This document shows positions 51,518-60,383 of a stretch of DNA of 64,000 nt, piece by piece. Positions within the stretch are counted from its first letter, which is position 1; every line of letters begins with the position of its first letter. The translations under genes were made by a program, and so were the position numbers. The notes under the pieces are model-generated. The model ran no database searches. It was not told the origin of the DNA and was given only the letters and a program-made list of their open reading frames with translations. This DNA comes from an uncultured Cytophagales bacterium (lineage in GTDB: Bacteria; Bacteroidota; Bacteroidia; Cytophagales; Thermonemataceae): contig CALLAC010000005.1 in assembly GCA_938002655.1 (NCBI GenBank), positions 62,001 to 126,000 of the forward strand. Direction: 5' to 3'.

Positions 51518-53914
51518 CTAAAAATCTCCTCCGTCCATATCTCCGCTTTGCATTTCACGACGTTGGCGATTGCGTTTTTCTCGGATTTCACCTCCAAATC
51601 GGTAGCTAAAACCAAACATGTAAGTACGCGTATTACCTACAAAGGTGAAATCATTGAATAAATTAGGTGTATTGACCGTTCCGCCGAAACGCATACTTTT
51701 AGCAATATCGCTTACCCGAAACGTAAAATTACCTCGGTTTTTCCAAACTTGTTTAGAAAGCCCTATACTGTTGATTATCAAATCTTTACGAGTACCTTGT
51801 GCCGTAGCTACGGGTGCTCTGTACATTATCATTCCCTGAATACGCCAGTTTTGGGGCAAGTTGAAGATAGCATTCAAACGTGCGTTCCAAGAAAATACAT
51901 CATTGAGCGATTCGCCATCAAGATTACGAGCATTGACAAAAGTACGGAAAAACGAGGCATCGGCATTGAGCGTAAGCCATTTTTCTATGCGGTAGCTAGC
52001 TATCAGCTCTAAACCATAGTTTTCTGCAGTCGCAATATTTTCAGGAGCGAAAAGCGTAGTATCGCCTGCAAGCTGACGAATAAAAGGCTGAATAACATTA
52101 TTGGTGCTTCTATAAAAAGCTGAACCTGTGAAAGAGGCTTGTTTCCAGTCTTTTAAGTATCCCAACTCAAAAGAATTGGTATATTCAGGACGTAAGAAAG
52201 GATTTCCAGAACGTAACGTAAGCGGATTGGAAAAACTCGCAAAAGGATTAAGCTGTCTGAAACCAGGGCGGTTAATTCTACGGCTTACCATGATTCTAAT
52301 TTGTTGCTCTTTGGGTAGAAGATACGAAATAGCGGCATTAGGAAAAGCATTGAGGTAGTCGTTCCGAAAGACTTGCCCTGTGGTGAGTAGTTCAGAAGTT
52401 GTAAACGTTTGCTCTACTCGCACACCTGCCTCAAATTCTATGTTTTTCATTTTACCATACAAAATGCCATAAGCCCCCAGTACTTTTTCGTCGAAGCGGA
52501 AATCGTTGGAAAAATTGTCATTACCAAGCCATAGAGCATTGAAATTATCAAAATCTTCTAAAATAAACTCATTACGTACATTACGGAAAATATTTTTGTA
52601 GCCTGTTTCAATTTTCCAGCCGTCGCTGGCAAGTGGGTGCGTATAATCTACCTGTAAGAGCCAAATTTGGTTGTTGTTGTTTTCAAACGTTCTCTGACGA
52701 ATATTGCCTGTTTGTAGGGCATTAAGGTTGGTATTGTTTTCAGAAAGGCCCAAAGAAGTAGCAATTTTAATTTCTTGTTTAGGCTTGGCAAGTTTTCTTT
52801 GATAATTGAAGGCATAATTTTGGTTAAAAGAAGATTCCGATTCATCAGAGGTGCGGATAAAGGTGCTTAAAAGCGTATTATCAAAATCTCGGTTAAAATT
52901 ATTTAGAATTTCCAATCTCTTGCTATTGCCTCCTCCCCAATTGGCTTCCAAAGTAAAATTATTTTTCGCATTTGGGGCAAATTCAATCCCAAAGCTACCT
53001 GTATAGTTTTCGCCTATGCGGTCAATGGAGCGTTGCTGGTCTATGATAGGGGTAGTATTGGGAATAAAGTTTTTTCTAAAAACAGAAGCACTGTTCAGGC
53101 GAGTATCCCGATTGCCATTCAGACTGCCATACACATTCCATTTGCCTTTTCTGATGTTTATATCAAAGTTGCCATTGTAGCGACCAAAATTGCCATAATT
53201 CAAGCCTACATTTCCGCCCAAGCCATCTTCTTGCTGTTTTTTGAGTATGATGTTGATAATTCCACCACTGGCTTCGGCATCATACTTTGCCGAAGGGTTG
53301 TTGATGATTTCAATACGCTCTATGGAACTGGCAGGTATTCGTTGGAAAACACTTTGAGGGTTACTTCCTGCAAGCCCTGATTGTTTCCCATTGATAAGAA
53401 TCGTCAGATTGCTGGCACCTCGTAGAGTAACATTGTTGTTTTCATCTACTTGTATCGAAGGAATATTTTGCAGAACATCAAGAGCTGTACCGCCCTTATT
53501 GACAAGGTCTTGGCTTACGTTGTAGCTTCTGGTGCCTATGTCTGTTTGCACAAGTGGCTTTTCGGCAACAACCTCAATTTTTTCAATCAAATCGCTATTG
53601 TCTCCTATCATTGCTAGCTCGCCAAGATTTACATCGCTGATTGTTACTTCTAGCTCCTTTTGTAAATCTTTGTAGCCAATCATTTGCACACGCAAAACAT
53701 AGCTACCCGCTTTTACATTCTGAATTTCAAAAGAACCATCTTCTTCGGTAGTAGCCCCATTTACGGCTTTTGATAGGTCTTTTTTATCAAAAAGAAATAC
53801 ATTAGCATAAGGTACAGCTTCTTTGCTTTTTTTGTCTGTTACTTTGCCTTTGATACTTTGTGCTTCTACGCCAATCCCCCACAAGCACAAAAATAAAAAT
53901 ACAATCGTTTTCAT
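51518..53914 (-). CDS. TonB-dependent outer membrane receptor
   Basis: A 798-residue outer-membrane protein. A signal peptide (about 1-19) is followed by a carboxypeptidase-regulatory-like domain (about 20-105) and a plug (about 120-225) containing NVTLRGASNLTILINGKQSG and IERIEIINNPSAKYDAEASGGIINIILKK across its conserved positions. The rest is a beta-barrel of the type often named outer membrane beta-barrel family protein. No SusD partner is adjacent, so it may import a siderophore, vitamin or peptide, or act as a structural barrel. The tail is charged (KRNRQRREMQSGDMDGGDF). Confidence 0.93.
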   Translation of the reverse strand: MKTIVFLFLCLWGIGVEAQSIKGKVTDKKSKEAVPYANVFLFDKKDLSKAVNGATTEEDGSFEIQNVKAGSYVLRVQMIGYKDLQKELEVTISDVNLGELAMIGDNSDLIEKIEVVAEKPLVQTDIGTRSYNVSQDLVNKGGTALDVLQNIPSIQVDENNNVTLRGASNLTILINGKQSGLAGSNPQSVFQRIPASSIERIEIINNPSAKYDAEASGGIINIILKKQQEDGLGGNVGLNYGNFGRYNGNFDINIRKGKWNVYGSLNGNRDTRLNSASVFRKNFIPNTTPIIDQQRSIDRIGENYTGSFGIEFAPNAKNNFTLEANWGGGNSKRLEILNNFNRDFDNTLLSTFIRTSDESESSFNQNYAFNYQRKLAKPKQEIKIATSLGLSENNTNLNALQTGNIRQRTFENNNNQIWLLQVDYTHPLASDGWKIETGYKNIFRNVRNEFILEDFDNFNALWLGNDNFSNDFRFDEKVLGAYGILYGKMKNIEFEAGVRVEQTFTTSELLTTGQVFRNDYLNAFPNAAISYLLPKEQQIRIMVSRRINRPGFRQLNPFASFSNPLTLRSGNPFLRPEYTNSFELGYLKDWKQASFTGSAFYRSTNNVIQPFIRQLAGDTTLFAPENIATAENYGLELIASYRIEKWLTLNADASFFRTFVNARNLDGESLNDVFSWNARLNAIFNLPQNWRIQGMIMYRAPVATAQGTRKDLIINSIGLSKQVWKNRGNFTFRVSDIAKSMRFGGTVNTPNLFNDFTFVGNTRTYMFGFSYRFGGEIREKRNRQRREMQSGDMDGGDF

Positions 53915-53931
53915 TGTTTTATTAAAATTTA

Positions 53932-53943
53932 TTGTTGCAACAA
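53932..53943. promoter_or_regulatory. Palindrome TTGTTGCAACAA upstream of the TonB receptor
   Basis: A perfect 12-base palindrome 18 bases upstream of the receptor ATG. On the minus strand it is followed at once by TAAATTTT, close to the TAnnTTTG -7 element. It could be a repressor or activator site; no regulator is known. Confidence 0.4.
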
Positions 53944-53982
53944 CGAAACGCAGTGTAGAGGGAAATATTGTGTAAAGCGGAG

Positions 53983-54002
53983 ATTTTTATCAAGATAAAA
54001 AT
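53983..54002. repeat. AT-rich inverted repeat downstream of yidD
   Basis: ATTTTTATC (53983-53991) and GATAAAAAT (53994-54002) pair around two bases, 40 bases after the yidD stop. It may be a weak terminator of gcvT-yidD. Confidence 0.45.
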
Positions 54003-54041
54003 AGTTGGCAAGAGGGTTTATAGATATAGCTTCTTGAATAT

Positions 54042-54284
54042 TTAGGGCACAGGGTCGTAGCCGCTACTGCCCCAAGGGTGGCAACGGCTCAGGCGTTTCA
54101 GCCCAAGTTTTACGCCTTTCCAAACACCATATTTTTTGACTGCCTCTATCATATACACCGAGCAAGTAGGTGTATAACGACAAGAAGCAGGAAACCAAGG
54201 CGATATGGCTACTTGATAAAATCTTACAAATAAAATCAGCAAATTGGCAAGCAGTTTTGCAAAAAAGCTAAACACCTTTTTCAT
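54042..54284 (-). CDS. yidD: Membrane protein insertion efficiency factor YidD
   Basis: An 80-residue protein with an N-terminal amphipathic or membrane helix, followed by the YidD core [24 protein letters not shown] and the ending [18 protein letters not shown] split over its conserved cysteines. YidD assists YidC-dependent membrane insertion. It is normally next to rpmH/rnpA/yidC; here it is joined to gcvT with a 17-base overlap instead. Confidence 0.95.
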   Translation of the reverse strand: MKKVFSFFAKLLANLLILFVRFYQVAISPWFPASCRYTPTCSVYMIEAVKKYGVWKGVKLGLKRLSRCHPWGSSGYDPVP

Positions 54285-55362
54285 AAAAGGGTAATTTCAC
54301 TACTTTGGCTTTTTCAGCTTGATTACGAATGTGGATATAAATTTCAGTTTCAAGGTTACTGTAAGGTATCTGTACATACCCCAAACCAATGCCTACATTC
54401 AACATAGGAGAGATAGTCCCTGATGTTACTTTGCCAATAATTTCACCGTTAGCATTTGCAATAGGATAATCTTTGCGAGGAATACCTTTTCCTTCCATTC
54501 GGAAAGCAACTAATTTTCGTTGCAACCCTTCTTGTTTTTGCTTTTGCAGAACATCGGAAGCCGTGAAATGTTTGGTAAATTTAGTTATCCATCCCAATCC
54601 TGCTTCCAAAGGCGAAGTAGTATCATCTATATCATTTCCATACAAGCAATAACCCATTTCTAGACGCAAGGTATCTCTTGCACCTAATCCTATGGGTTGT
54701 ATGTCGAATTCTTTACCTGCTTGAAAAATAGCTTCCCAAAGTGCTTGGGCAAAATCTTTGTGTACGTAAAGTTCAAAGCCACCTGCCCCCGTATAGCCTG
54801 TGGCAGAAATAATTACATTTTTAATTCCTGCCATTGTGTCTTTTTTGAAACTATAATAAGGAATTTGTGATAAATCGGTTGATGTGAGTTTTTGTAAAAC
54901 TTTTACGGCGTTGGGTCCTTGTACGGCAAAAAGGCAAGTTTCTGCCGAAATATTGTGCATATCAACTCCTTCTGTATTACATTTTTGTATCCAGTTCCAG
55001 TCTTTTTCAATATTTGAAGCATTGACAACGAGCATATACTCGGTTTGGGAAATACGATAGACAAGCAAATCATCTATGATTCCTCCTTGCTCGTTTGTCA
55101 TACAGCTATACTGAGCTTTGCCGTCAGTGAGTTTAGAGGCATCGTTGGTGCAGATACGTTGAATAAGCTCAAGAGCTTTTTCACCTTTAAGCAAAAATTC
55201 GCCCATATGCGAAACGTCAAAAACTCCTACATTCTGACGAACCGCCAAGTGTTCAGCTTTATCCGAACTATAACGCACAGGCATAGCATAGCCTGCAAAT
55301 CCTACCATTTTAGCCCCTAAACTCTCGTGCAAATCGTTGAGTGGAATTTTTTGTAAGTCCAT
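54268..55362 (-). CDS. gcvT: Aminomethyltransferase, glycine cleavage T protein
   Basis: The glycine cleavage T protein transfers the methylene group from the aminomethyl-lipoyl H protein to tetrahydrofolate and releases ammonia. It has 364 residues. Signatures are [11 protein letters not shown] and FDVSHMGEF near the N-terminus, the [12 protein letters not shown] segment, [12 protein letters not shown] and [21 protein letters not shown] across the folate site. The gene is separate from gcvH and gcvP here. Its end overlaps yidD. Confidence 0.96.
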   Translation of the reverse strand: MDLQKIPLNDLHESLGAKMVGFAGYAMPVRYSSDKAEHLAVRQNVGVFDVSHMGEFLLKGEKALELIQRICTNDASKLTDGKAQYSCMTNEQGGIIDDLLVYRISQTEYMLVVNASNIEKDWNWIQKCNTEGVDMHNISAETCLFAVQGPNAVKVLQKLTSTDLSQIPYYSFKKDTMAGIKNVIISATGYTGAGGFELYVHKDFAQALWEAIFQAGKEFDIQPIGLGARDTLRLEMGYCLYGNDIDDTTSPLEAGLGWITKFTKHFTASDVLQKQKQEGLQRKLVAFRMEGKGIPRKDYPIANANGEIIGKVTSGTISPMLNVGIGLGYVQIPYSNLETEIYIHIRNQAEKAKVVKLPFYEKGV

Positions 55363-55418
55363 AGGTTTGTTTTCGTAAATTTGTGTAAAATTACGAAAAT
55401 CTTTTACTTACCCAATCT

Positions 55419-56744
55419 ATGCTAAAAAGTTTGTACCTAAACAATCGTTTTTTTTACGCTATCATTGTTTTAGTTTTACTTCTGGTTGCTTCGTATAGTT
55501 TGGAATGGCTTTTTCCTATTGCTAAAATACTTGTTTGGGTACTTGTAGGACTTGTTTTTTTAGATTTGCTTTTACTTTACACTGCTAAAAATGCTTTTAA
55601 GGCTTCACGCAAAACTTTTGAGCGACTTTCTAATGGGGACAAAAATCCCGTATATCTGAATATAAAAAACTTGTATCGCTTTCCTGTACGGATAAAAATT
55701 ATAGACGAACTGCCCGAGCAGTTTCAGGAGCGAAATTTTCAAATTTTTGAAAATCTTGCCCCCCAAGAAAGTAAAACGATTTCTTACTTTTTACGCCCCA
55801 CTAAAAGAGGTGAATATGATTTTGGAGCGGTGAATGTATTTGTCTCTTCGCCTATCGGAATGGTGGCGAGGCGTTTTCAGTTTAGTCAGAACATCAAAGT
55901 ACCTACTTATCCTGCTTTTTTGGCTTTAAAAAAGTATGAAATTTTAGCATTTTCGAACCACCTAACCGAAATGGGTATCAAGAAAATTCGCCGTTTGGGA
56001 AATAACATAGAATTTGAACAAATCAAAGAATACGTACAAGGTGATGATATTCGTGCTATCAACTGGAAAGCCACTGCCCGCCGCAATACCCTGATGACCA
56101 ACCATTACCAAGACGAACGCTCTCAATACGTCTATAACATCATTGATAAAGGTAGAACCATGAAAATGCCTTTTGAGGGGCTTTCATTGCTAGATTATGC
56201 TATCAACGCCTCGCTGGTGATGTCCAAAGTAGCTCTCAACAAATATGATAAAGCAGGACTTATCACTTTTGGGCATAAAATTGATGTAGTTTTACCCGCT
56301 ACTTGCGAGCCTATGCAAATGAACAAAATCCTTGAAAACCTCTACAAACAAAAAACTGCTTACAAGGAAGCGAATTTTGAGCATTTGTATCTTGCTATCA
56401 AGCACAAAATCAAACAGCGAAGTCTGTTGCTTCTTTATACAAATTTTGAATCGCTTTCTTCAATGATGCGGCAAATTGGTTTTTTACGTAAAATTTCTGC
56501 TTCTCATGTACTTGTAGTTATCATTTTTTACAATACCGAACTAGATAAGGTGATTTTTCAAGAACCCACTTCTACCGAAGAGATATACAATCAGATCATT
56601 GCCGAAAAATTAGTTTTTGAGAAAAAACTAATTATCAAGGAGTTGCGAAAATATGGCATTCAAGCAATTCTTAGCAAGCCACAAGAACTTACGGTCAATG
56701 CTATCAATAAATACTTGGAAATAAAAGCCAAGAGTTTATTGTAA
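55419..56744 (+). CDS. DUF58 domain membrane protein
   Basis: A 441-residue protein with two N-terminal membrane segments (about 10-28 and 31-52), a beta-rich periplasmic-type region with RPTKRGEYDFGAVNVFVSSPIGMVARR in its conserved position, then the DUF58 core EYVQGDDIRAINWKATAR (about 205-222). A VWA-like C-terminal part follows, with NIIDKGRTM in place of the usual DxSxS metal site. DUF58 proteins often sit with MoxR AAA+ ATPases; none is adjacent. The 3' end overlaps the convergent miaA by 9 bases. Confidence 0.9.
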   Translation: MLKSLYLNNRFFYAIIVLVLLLVASYSLEWLFPIAKILVWVLVGLVFLDLLLLYTAKNAFKASRKTFERLSNGDKNPVYLNIKNLYRFPVRIKIIDELPEQFQERNFQIFENLAPQESKTISYFLRPTKRGEYDFGAVNVFVSSPIGMVARRFQFSQNIKVPTYPAFLALKKYEILAFSNHLTEMGIKKIRRLGNNIEFEQIKEYVQGDDIRAINWKATARRNTLMTNHYQDERSQYVYNIIDKGRTMKMPFEGLSLLDYAINASLVMSKVALNKYDKAGLITFGHKIDVVLPATCEPMQMNKILENLYKQKTAYKEANFEHLYLAIKHKIKQRSLLLLYTNFESLSSMMRQIGFLRKISASHVLVVIIFYNTELDKVIFQEPTSTEEIYNQIIAEKLVFEKKLIIKELRKYGIQAILSKPQELTVNAINKYLEIKAKSLL

Positions 56745-57692
56745 ACTTCTGAGCTGTTCAATGCGTTGTTCGATAAATTGCAGTATTTCTATCCATTGCG
56801 AAGGGTGAAACCAAGTGATTTCTGTATCTTTTTTGAACCAAGTGATTTGCCTTTTGGCATAATGGCGAGAGTTTTGTTTCAAAAGTCTGATAGTATTTTC
56901 CCAATCTTGTTTGCCTTCCAGATAGCGAAAAATTTCGCGATATCCTACGGTTTGCAAAGCATTGTGCATTTTGTAAGAATACAGGCTTTGAGCTTCTTGT
57001 AGAAGTCCTTGCGAAAGCATCAAATCCATTCTTTGGTTAATCCGTTCATATAGCTCTTGGCGAGGTCTTTCCAAGCCGATTTTAATATTTTGGAAATTTC
57101 TTTGCGTTTTTTTAGCTCTGCGAAAACTGGAAAAGGGTTTTCCTGTGGCATAGCACACTTCCAAAGCCCGCATCAGCCTTTGTGGGTTTTGGATATCTAC
57201 TTGTCTGAAATAAACTTCGTCCCATTTTTGCAGTTCGCTTTGCAAAAAAGATAATCCTTTTTCTTGATACATTTCAATGACCTGCTTGCGAATAGTTTCG
57301 GGCACATCAGGTATATCATCAAAGCCTTCCCAAAGAGCTTTGCAATACAAGCCCGAGCCACCTACAAGAATCGCAATATCTTTGTTGGCAAAAAGTTTTT
57401 CCAAAATAGCAAGGGCATCACGTTCAAAATCGGTGGCAGAGTAGTTTTGTGTAATAGAAAGATTATCTACCAAATGATGAGGCACTCCTTGCATTTCTGC
57501 AAGTGTAGGTTTGGCAGTGCCAATAGAAAGTTCTTTGAAGAACTGCCTTGAATCAGCAGAAACAACTTCTGTTTGAAAATATTTTGCCAAACGAATAGCT
57601 ATTTCAGTTTTACCGACGGCAGTGGCTCCTACTACCGAAATTAGAAACTTTTGCTGCACGATTTTTCTTTTGAAACCTCTGAATACATACAT
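56736..57692 (-). CDS. miaA: tRNA dimethylallyltransferase
   Basis: Transfers a dimethylallyl group to N6 of A37 in tRNAs that read UNN codons. It has 318 residues with the P-loop GATAVGKT at 22-29, SADSRQFFKELSIGTAKP, and the VGGSGLYCKAL segment. The QITWFKKDTEITWFHPSQW ending is typical. The annotated ATG adds a short basic lead (MYVFRGFKRK); a GTG eleven codons later could be the true start. It converges on the DUF58 gene with a 9-base overlap. Confidence 0.95.
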   Translation of the reverse strand: MYVFRGFKRKIVQQKFLISVVGATAVGKTEIAIRLAKYFQTEVVSADSRQFFKELSIGTAKPTLAEMQGVPHHLVDNLSITQNYSATDFERDALAILEKLFANKDIAILVGGSGLYCKALWEGFDDIPDVPETIRKQVIEMYQEKGLSFLQSELQKWDEVYFRQVDIQNPQRLMRALEVCYATGKPFSSFRRAKKTQRNFQNIKIGLERPRQELYERINQRMDLMLSQGLLQEAQSLYSYKMHNALQTVGYREIFRYLEGKQDWENTIRLLKQNSRHYAKRQITWFKKDTEITWFHPSQWIEILQFIEQRIEQLRSLQ

Positions 57693-57748
57693 CAGCGGCA
57701 GTAATACTTAAAGCAATACTGCCGCCGCAAAATGTCAAAAAAAAGTTT

Positions 57749-58876
57749 TTAATCTCTTTCTTTAAGCCAATTGACGATGGTGGGAGCTAATTCTTTTTGC
57801 GACCTGGCTCCTACAAACACTCCAATATGCCCACCAGGAAACTTGTAAGTTTGAATATCTTTTGAGCCAACATATTTTTCGAGAGGAATAGAACAAGGTG
57901 GCGGAACAAGATGGTCAGATTCAGCGTAAATATTTAGAATAGGCATCGTGATGTTTTTCATATTTACCTTATGATTGCCTACTACAAGCTCATTTTTAAT
58001 AAGTTTGTTTTCTTGGTAGAGGTCTTTGATAAATTGCTTGAAGCACTCTCCTGCTTGGTCGGGGCTATTGGCTACCCACTTTTCCATACGCAGAAAATTC
58101 ATGAGTTTGTCTTCATCGTCCATCATATCTACCACGCTAGTGTATTTCCGCAATTTACTCATTGGCTTGAGCATATCAAAACCGATATTGAGCAATTCGC
58201 CGGGCATAATACCACCATTGTTTTCAATGATTTCATCTACATTCAGATAGGTACTCCATTGGAAGAGCAAGCCCTCTTTGTTGGAAAAATCAATGGGAGC
58301 AACCATTACCACCAGATTTTTGATTTTTTCAGGATGAATAGCAGAGTAAATCACGCTAAATGTTCCGCCCTGACAAACCCCTAAAAGATTTACTTTTTCA
58401 ATCTGATGAGTACGGCGAATGTACTCTACACAACCATTCAGATAGCCATTGATGTAGTCGTCCATAGAAGTGTAGCGGTCGGCACGTGTTACATAGCCCC
58501 AATCAATGATGTACACATCCAGCCCCAAGTCCAAAAACTTACGAATTACACTGCGGTCGGGTTGTAAGTCCATCATATCTTGCTTATTTACTAATGCATA
58601 GCAAATAAGTAGAGGCGTTTTGATGGAAGCAGGAGTAGCACGTTGATAGCGAAAGAGGCTGATTTTCCCATCTTTCCATACCAAGTCTTTGGGAGCAGTT
58701 CCTATATCTATTTCTTTGATTTCTGAAAGAATATGATAGCTCTTGGCTAATTTTTCAGTACGTTCTTGGTATTTATCAGCAAGCGATAGCATTTGTTGTT
58801 GAATCATATATTTGGCATTTAGGGCTTTATTGATAGGCTCTTTCATAAGATTGCAAATTTTTTTATCCAACATCAT
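57749..58876 (-). CDS. phaC: Class III polyhydroxyalkanoate synthase, catalytic subunit PhaC
   Basis: Polymerises (R)-3-hydroxyacyl-CoA to PHA storage polymer on the granule surface. The 375-residue length fits class III (short PhaC with a PhaE partner). The alpha/beta-hydrolase triad is complete: C168 in GVCQGG, D321 in AESDHLVPP and H350 in PGGHIG. Each is 19 residues later than the known class III triad C149/D302/H331, so the spacing is identical. It lies 42 bases after phaE on the same strand. No phaA/phaB or phasin gene is in the window; the SDR at 24830 is not clearly PhaB. Confidence 0.95.
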   Translation of the reverse strand: MMLDKKICNLMKEPINKALNAKYMIQQQMLSLADKYQERTEKLAKSYHILSEIKEIDIGTAPKDLVWKDGKISLFRYQRATPASIKTPLLICYALVNKQDMMDLQPDRSVIRKFLDLGLDVYIIDWGYVTRADRYTSMDDYINGYLNGCVEYIRRTHQIEKVNLLGVCQGGTFSVIYSAIHPEKIKNLVVMVAPIDFSNKEGLLFQWSTYLNVDEIIENNGGIMPGELLNIGFDMLKPMSKLRKYTSVVDMMDDEDKLMNFLRMEKWVANSPDQAGECFKQFIKDLYQENKLIKNELVVGNHKVNMKNITMPILNIYAESDHLVPPPCSIPLEKYVGSKDIQTYKFPGGHIGVFVGARSQKELAPTIVNWLKERD

Positions 58877-58918
58877 AGATATTTTTTAGCGTATGAGCAT
58901 CAAAAAAAAATTGATTTT

Positions 58919-60190
58919 CTATATCTTTTTAGGCCTGCCACGAGTTTTTTTTTGCTTTTCAGGAGTTTTTTCTTCTTGTTGTTCGGAAACTGACTTGATT
59001 TCCGTGTTTTGCAAAGCCTGATTGAGTTGCTGACGACTTAGTTCATTTTCCAAATTTCTCACTTTTCGGCGAAGTTCATGGATTGTAGCGTTGAGCTCAT
59101 CTATTTCGGAACGGGGTGCAATAGGCAAAGGTTCTAAAAGGAGTTCCATTTGTTTTTCGAAGCGATTTTTGATGGCTGTACTTGTAGCCAGTGCTTCTGC
59201 TTGCAATTTTCCAAAAGGCTCACTACGATAGAGTTCAATCATCATGGGTTCGGCGATATCCATCCACAAATTAGTAGCTTCTTCAAAAGTAATAATATGC
59301 TCGGGGTTGTTTCTTACTTTTTCAATCAGTTCTTTGAGGGTTTTTTCAAGGGCTTTTTGGGCTGTTTTTTGCACCAAACTCTGCATTTCATTGCTTTTGA
59401 TGTAATAGAAAGCATAATCGTCTTGCAACTGGATATTGAGCTCGAGTAGTTGTTTTTCTTTGCTATCGGGTATCATTTTCAGAAAAGGACTGATAGCTTT
59501 TTGTAATTTACTAAATGCCTGATATTGTGTAGCTTGTAGGTTGTGTATTAGGTTGGGAACACTTTCGAGAGCTTTTCCGAGTGTTCCGCCTGTTTGCTGG
59601 TTCAGCTCATCGAATAGTTGTTGAGAAAAATCGGCAATTTGCTTCAAAAAACTTTCCGATTGCTTAGGTACCATTCCTCCAAAAATTTGTGAAGCTATTT
59701 CGTTGTATTTATCTAGACTGATGTTTTCCCAAAACTCTTGGAGAGCATTTCTTTTTGGCTTTTTACCTATATTGAGTTGTTCTAGAATAGGTTGAAAAAG
59801 CTGATACAACTGCATATAGTTTTGGGAGAAAGTCATTATATTCTTAAAAGTTTCAACTATATCGTTTCGAGTATATTGCTCTGTAAAAGGTTTGCCAAAC
59901 TGATTGTTCCAAGCCGCATACATCTTGCTCCAGCTATCAAACATTGAGGCTTCCTTTTTCTGTGGAGCCAAAGTTTCAAATATTGTTTGAACGCCCTGAA
60001 ACCACATTTTACCCATTTCCACTTGGGCTTTCATCATTTCTTGGAAAAATTCTTGCGAGCCAGCTTCTTCTTTGGGTTTAGAGCTTTGCATCATATTTTG
60101 CATAAACTCTTGGTATGCCTGCATAGGGGTTTTACTTTGTTCTTTGAGGTCTTTCATCCAGTACTCAAAGAAATTGTACGGTTTATTCAT
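58919..60190 (-). CDS. phaE: PHA synthase subunit PhaE-like with AT-hook-like C-terminus
   Basis: Partner of class III PhaC that activates the synthase. It has 423 residues from the chosen start MNKPYNFFEYW; the frame is open to 60277, but the extra 29 residues are basic and not family-like. It is mainly alpha-helical. A C-terminal coiled-coil (about 365-395, IHELRRKVRNLENELSRQQL) precedes a polar linker rich in Lys and Glu. The protein ends in KTRGRPKKI, which matches the AT-hook core RGRP flanked by basic residues. AT hooks bind the minor groove of AT-rich DNA, so this subunit could tie granules to the nucleoid, as PhaM does in Ralstonia; that is an inference. The gene is immediately upstream of phaC. 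Confidence 0.88.
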   Translation of the reverse strand: MNKPYNFFEYWMKDLKEQSKTPMQAYQEFMQNMMQSSKPKEEAGSQEFFQEMMKAQVEMGKMWFQGVQTIFETLAPQKKEASMFDSWSKMYAAWNNQFGKPFTEQYTRNDIVETFKNIMTFSQNYMQLYQLFQPILEQLNIGKKPKRNALQEFWENISLDKYNEIASQIFGGMVPKQSESFLKQIADFSQQLFDELNQQTGGTLGKALESVPNLIHNLQATQYQAFSKLQKAISPFLKMIPDSKEKQLLELNIQLQDDYAFYYIKSNEMQSLVQKTAQKALEKTLKELIEKVRNNPEHIITFEEATNLWMDIAEPMMIELYRSEPFGKLQAEALATSTAIKNRFEKQMELLLEPLPIAPRSEIDELNATIHELRRKVRNLENELSRQQLNQALQNTEIKSVSEQQEEKTPEKQKKTRGRPKKI

Positions 60191-60318
60191 AATTTTTGAA
60201 GATTTTGATTTTTTCCGAAAGATACGAATTTCAGTTAAACAGCGAAAAAAAATCCAATTTTTTATTAAAGAATTCAATTGAGCAATGAGATTTGAAAAGA
60301 AGTCAGGTTTCTCTCAAA

Positions 60319-60343
60319 ATACCTCATTTGAGGTATATTTTTG
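60319..60343 (+). promoter_or_regulatory. Promoter -7 element overlapping an inverted repeat
   Basis: ATACCTCA (60319-60326) and TGAGGTAT (60329-60336) form an 8-bp inverted repeat. The last base overlaps TATTTTTG (60336-60343), a match to TAnnTTTG, 40 bases before the ATG at 60384. The layout suggests an operator for the downstream gene. No TTG is present at the expected -33 distance. Confidence 0.5.
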
Positions 60344-60383
60344 GGGCTATAAGTGTTTATTTTTGGAAAAAATACGAAAAATT

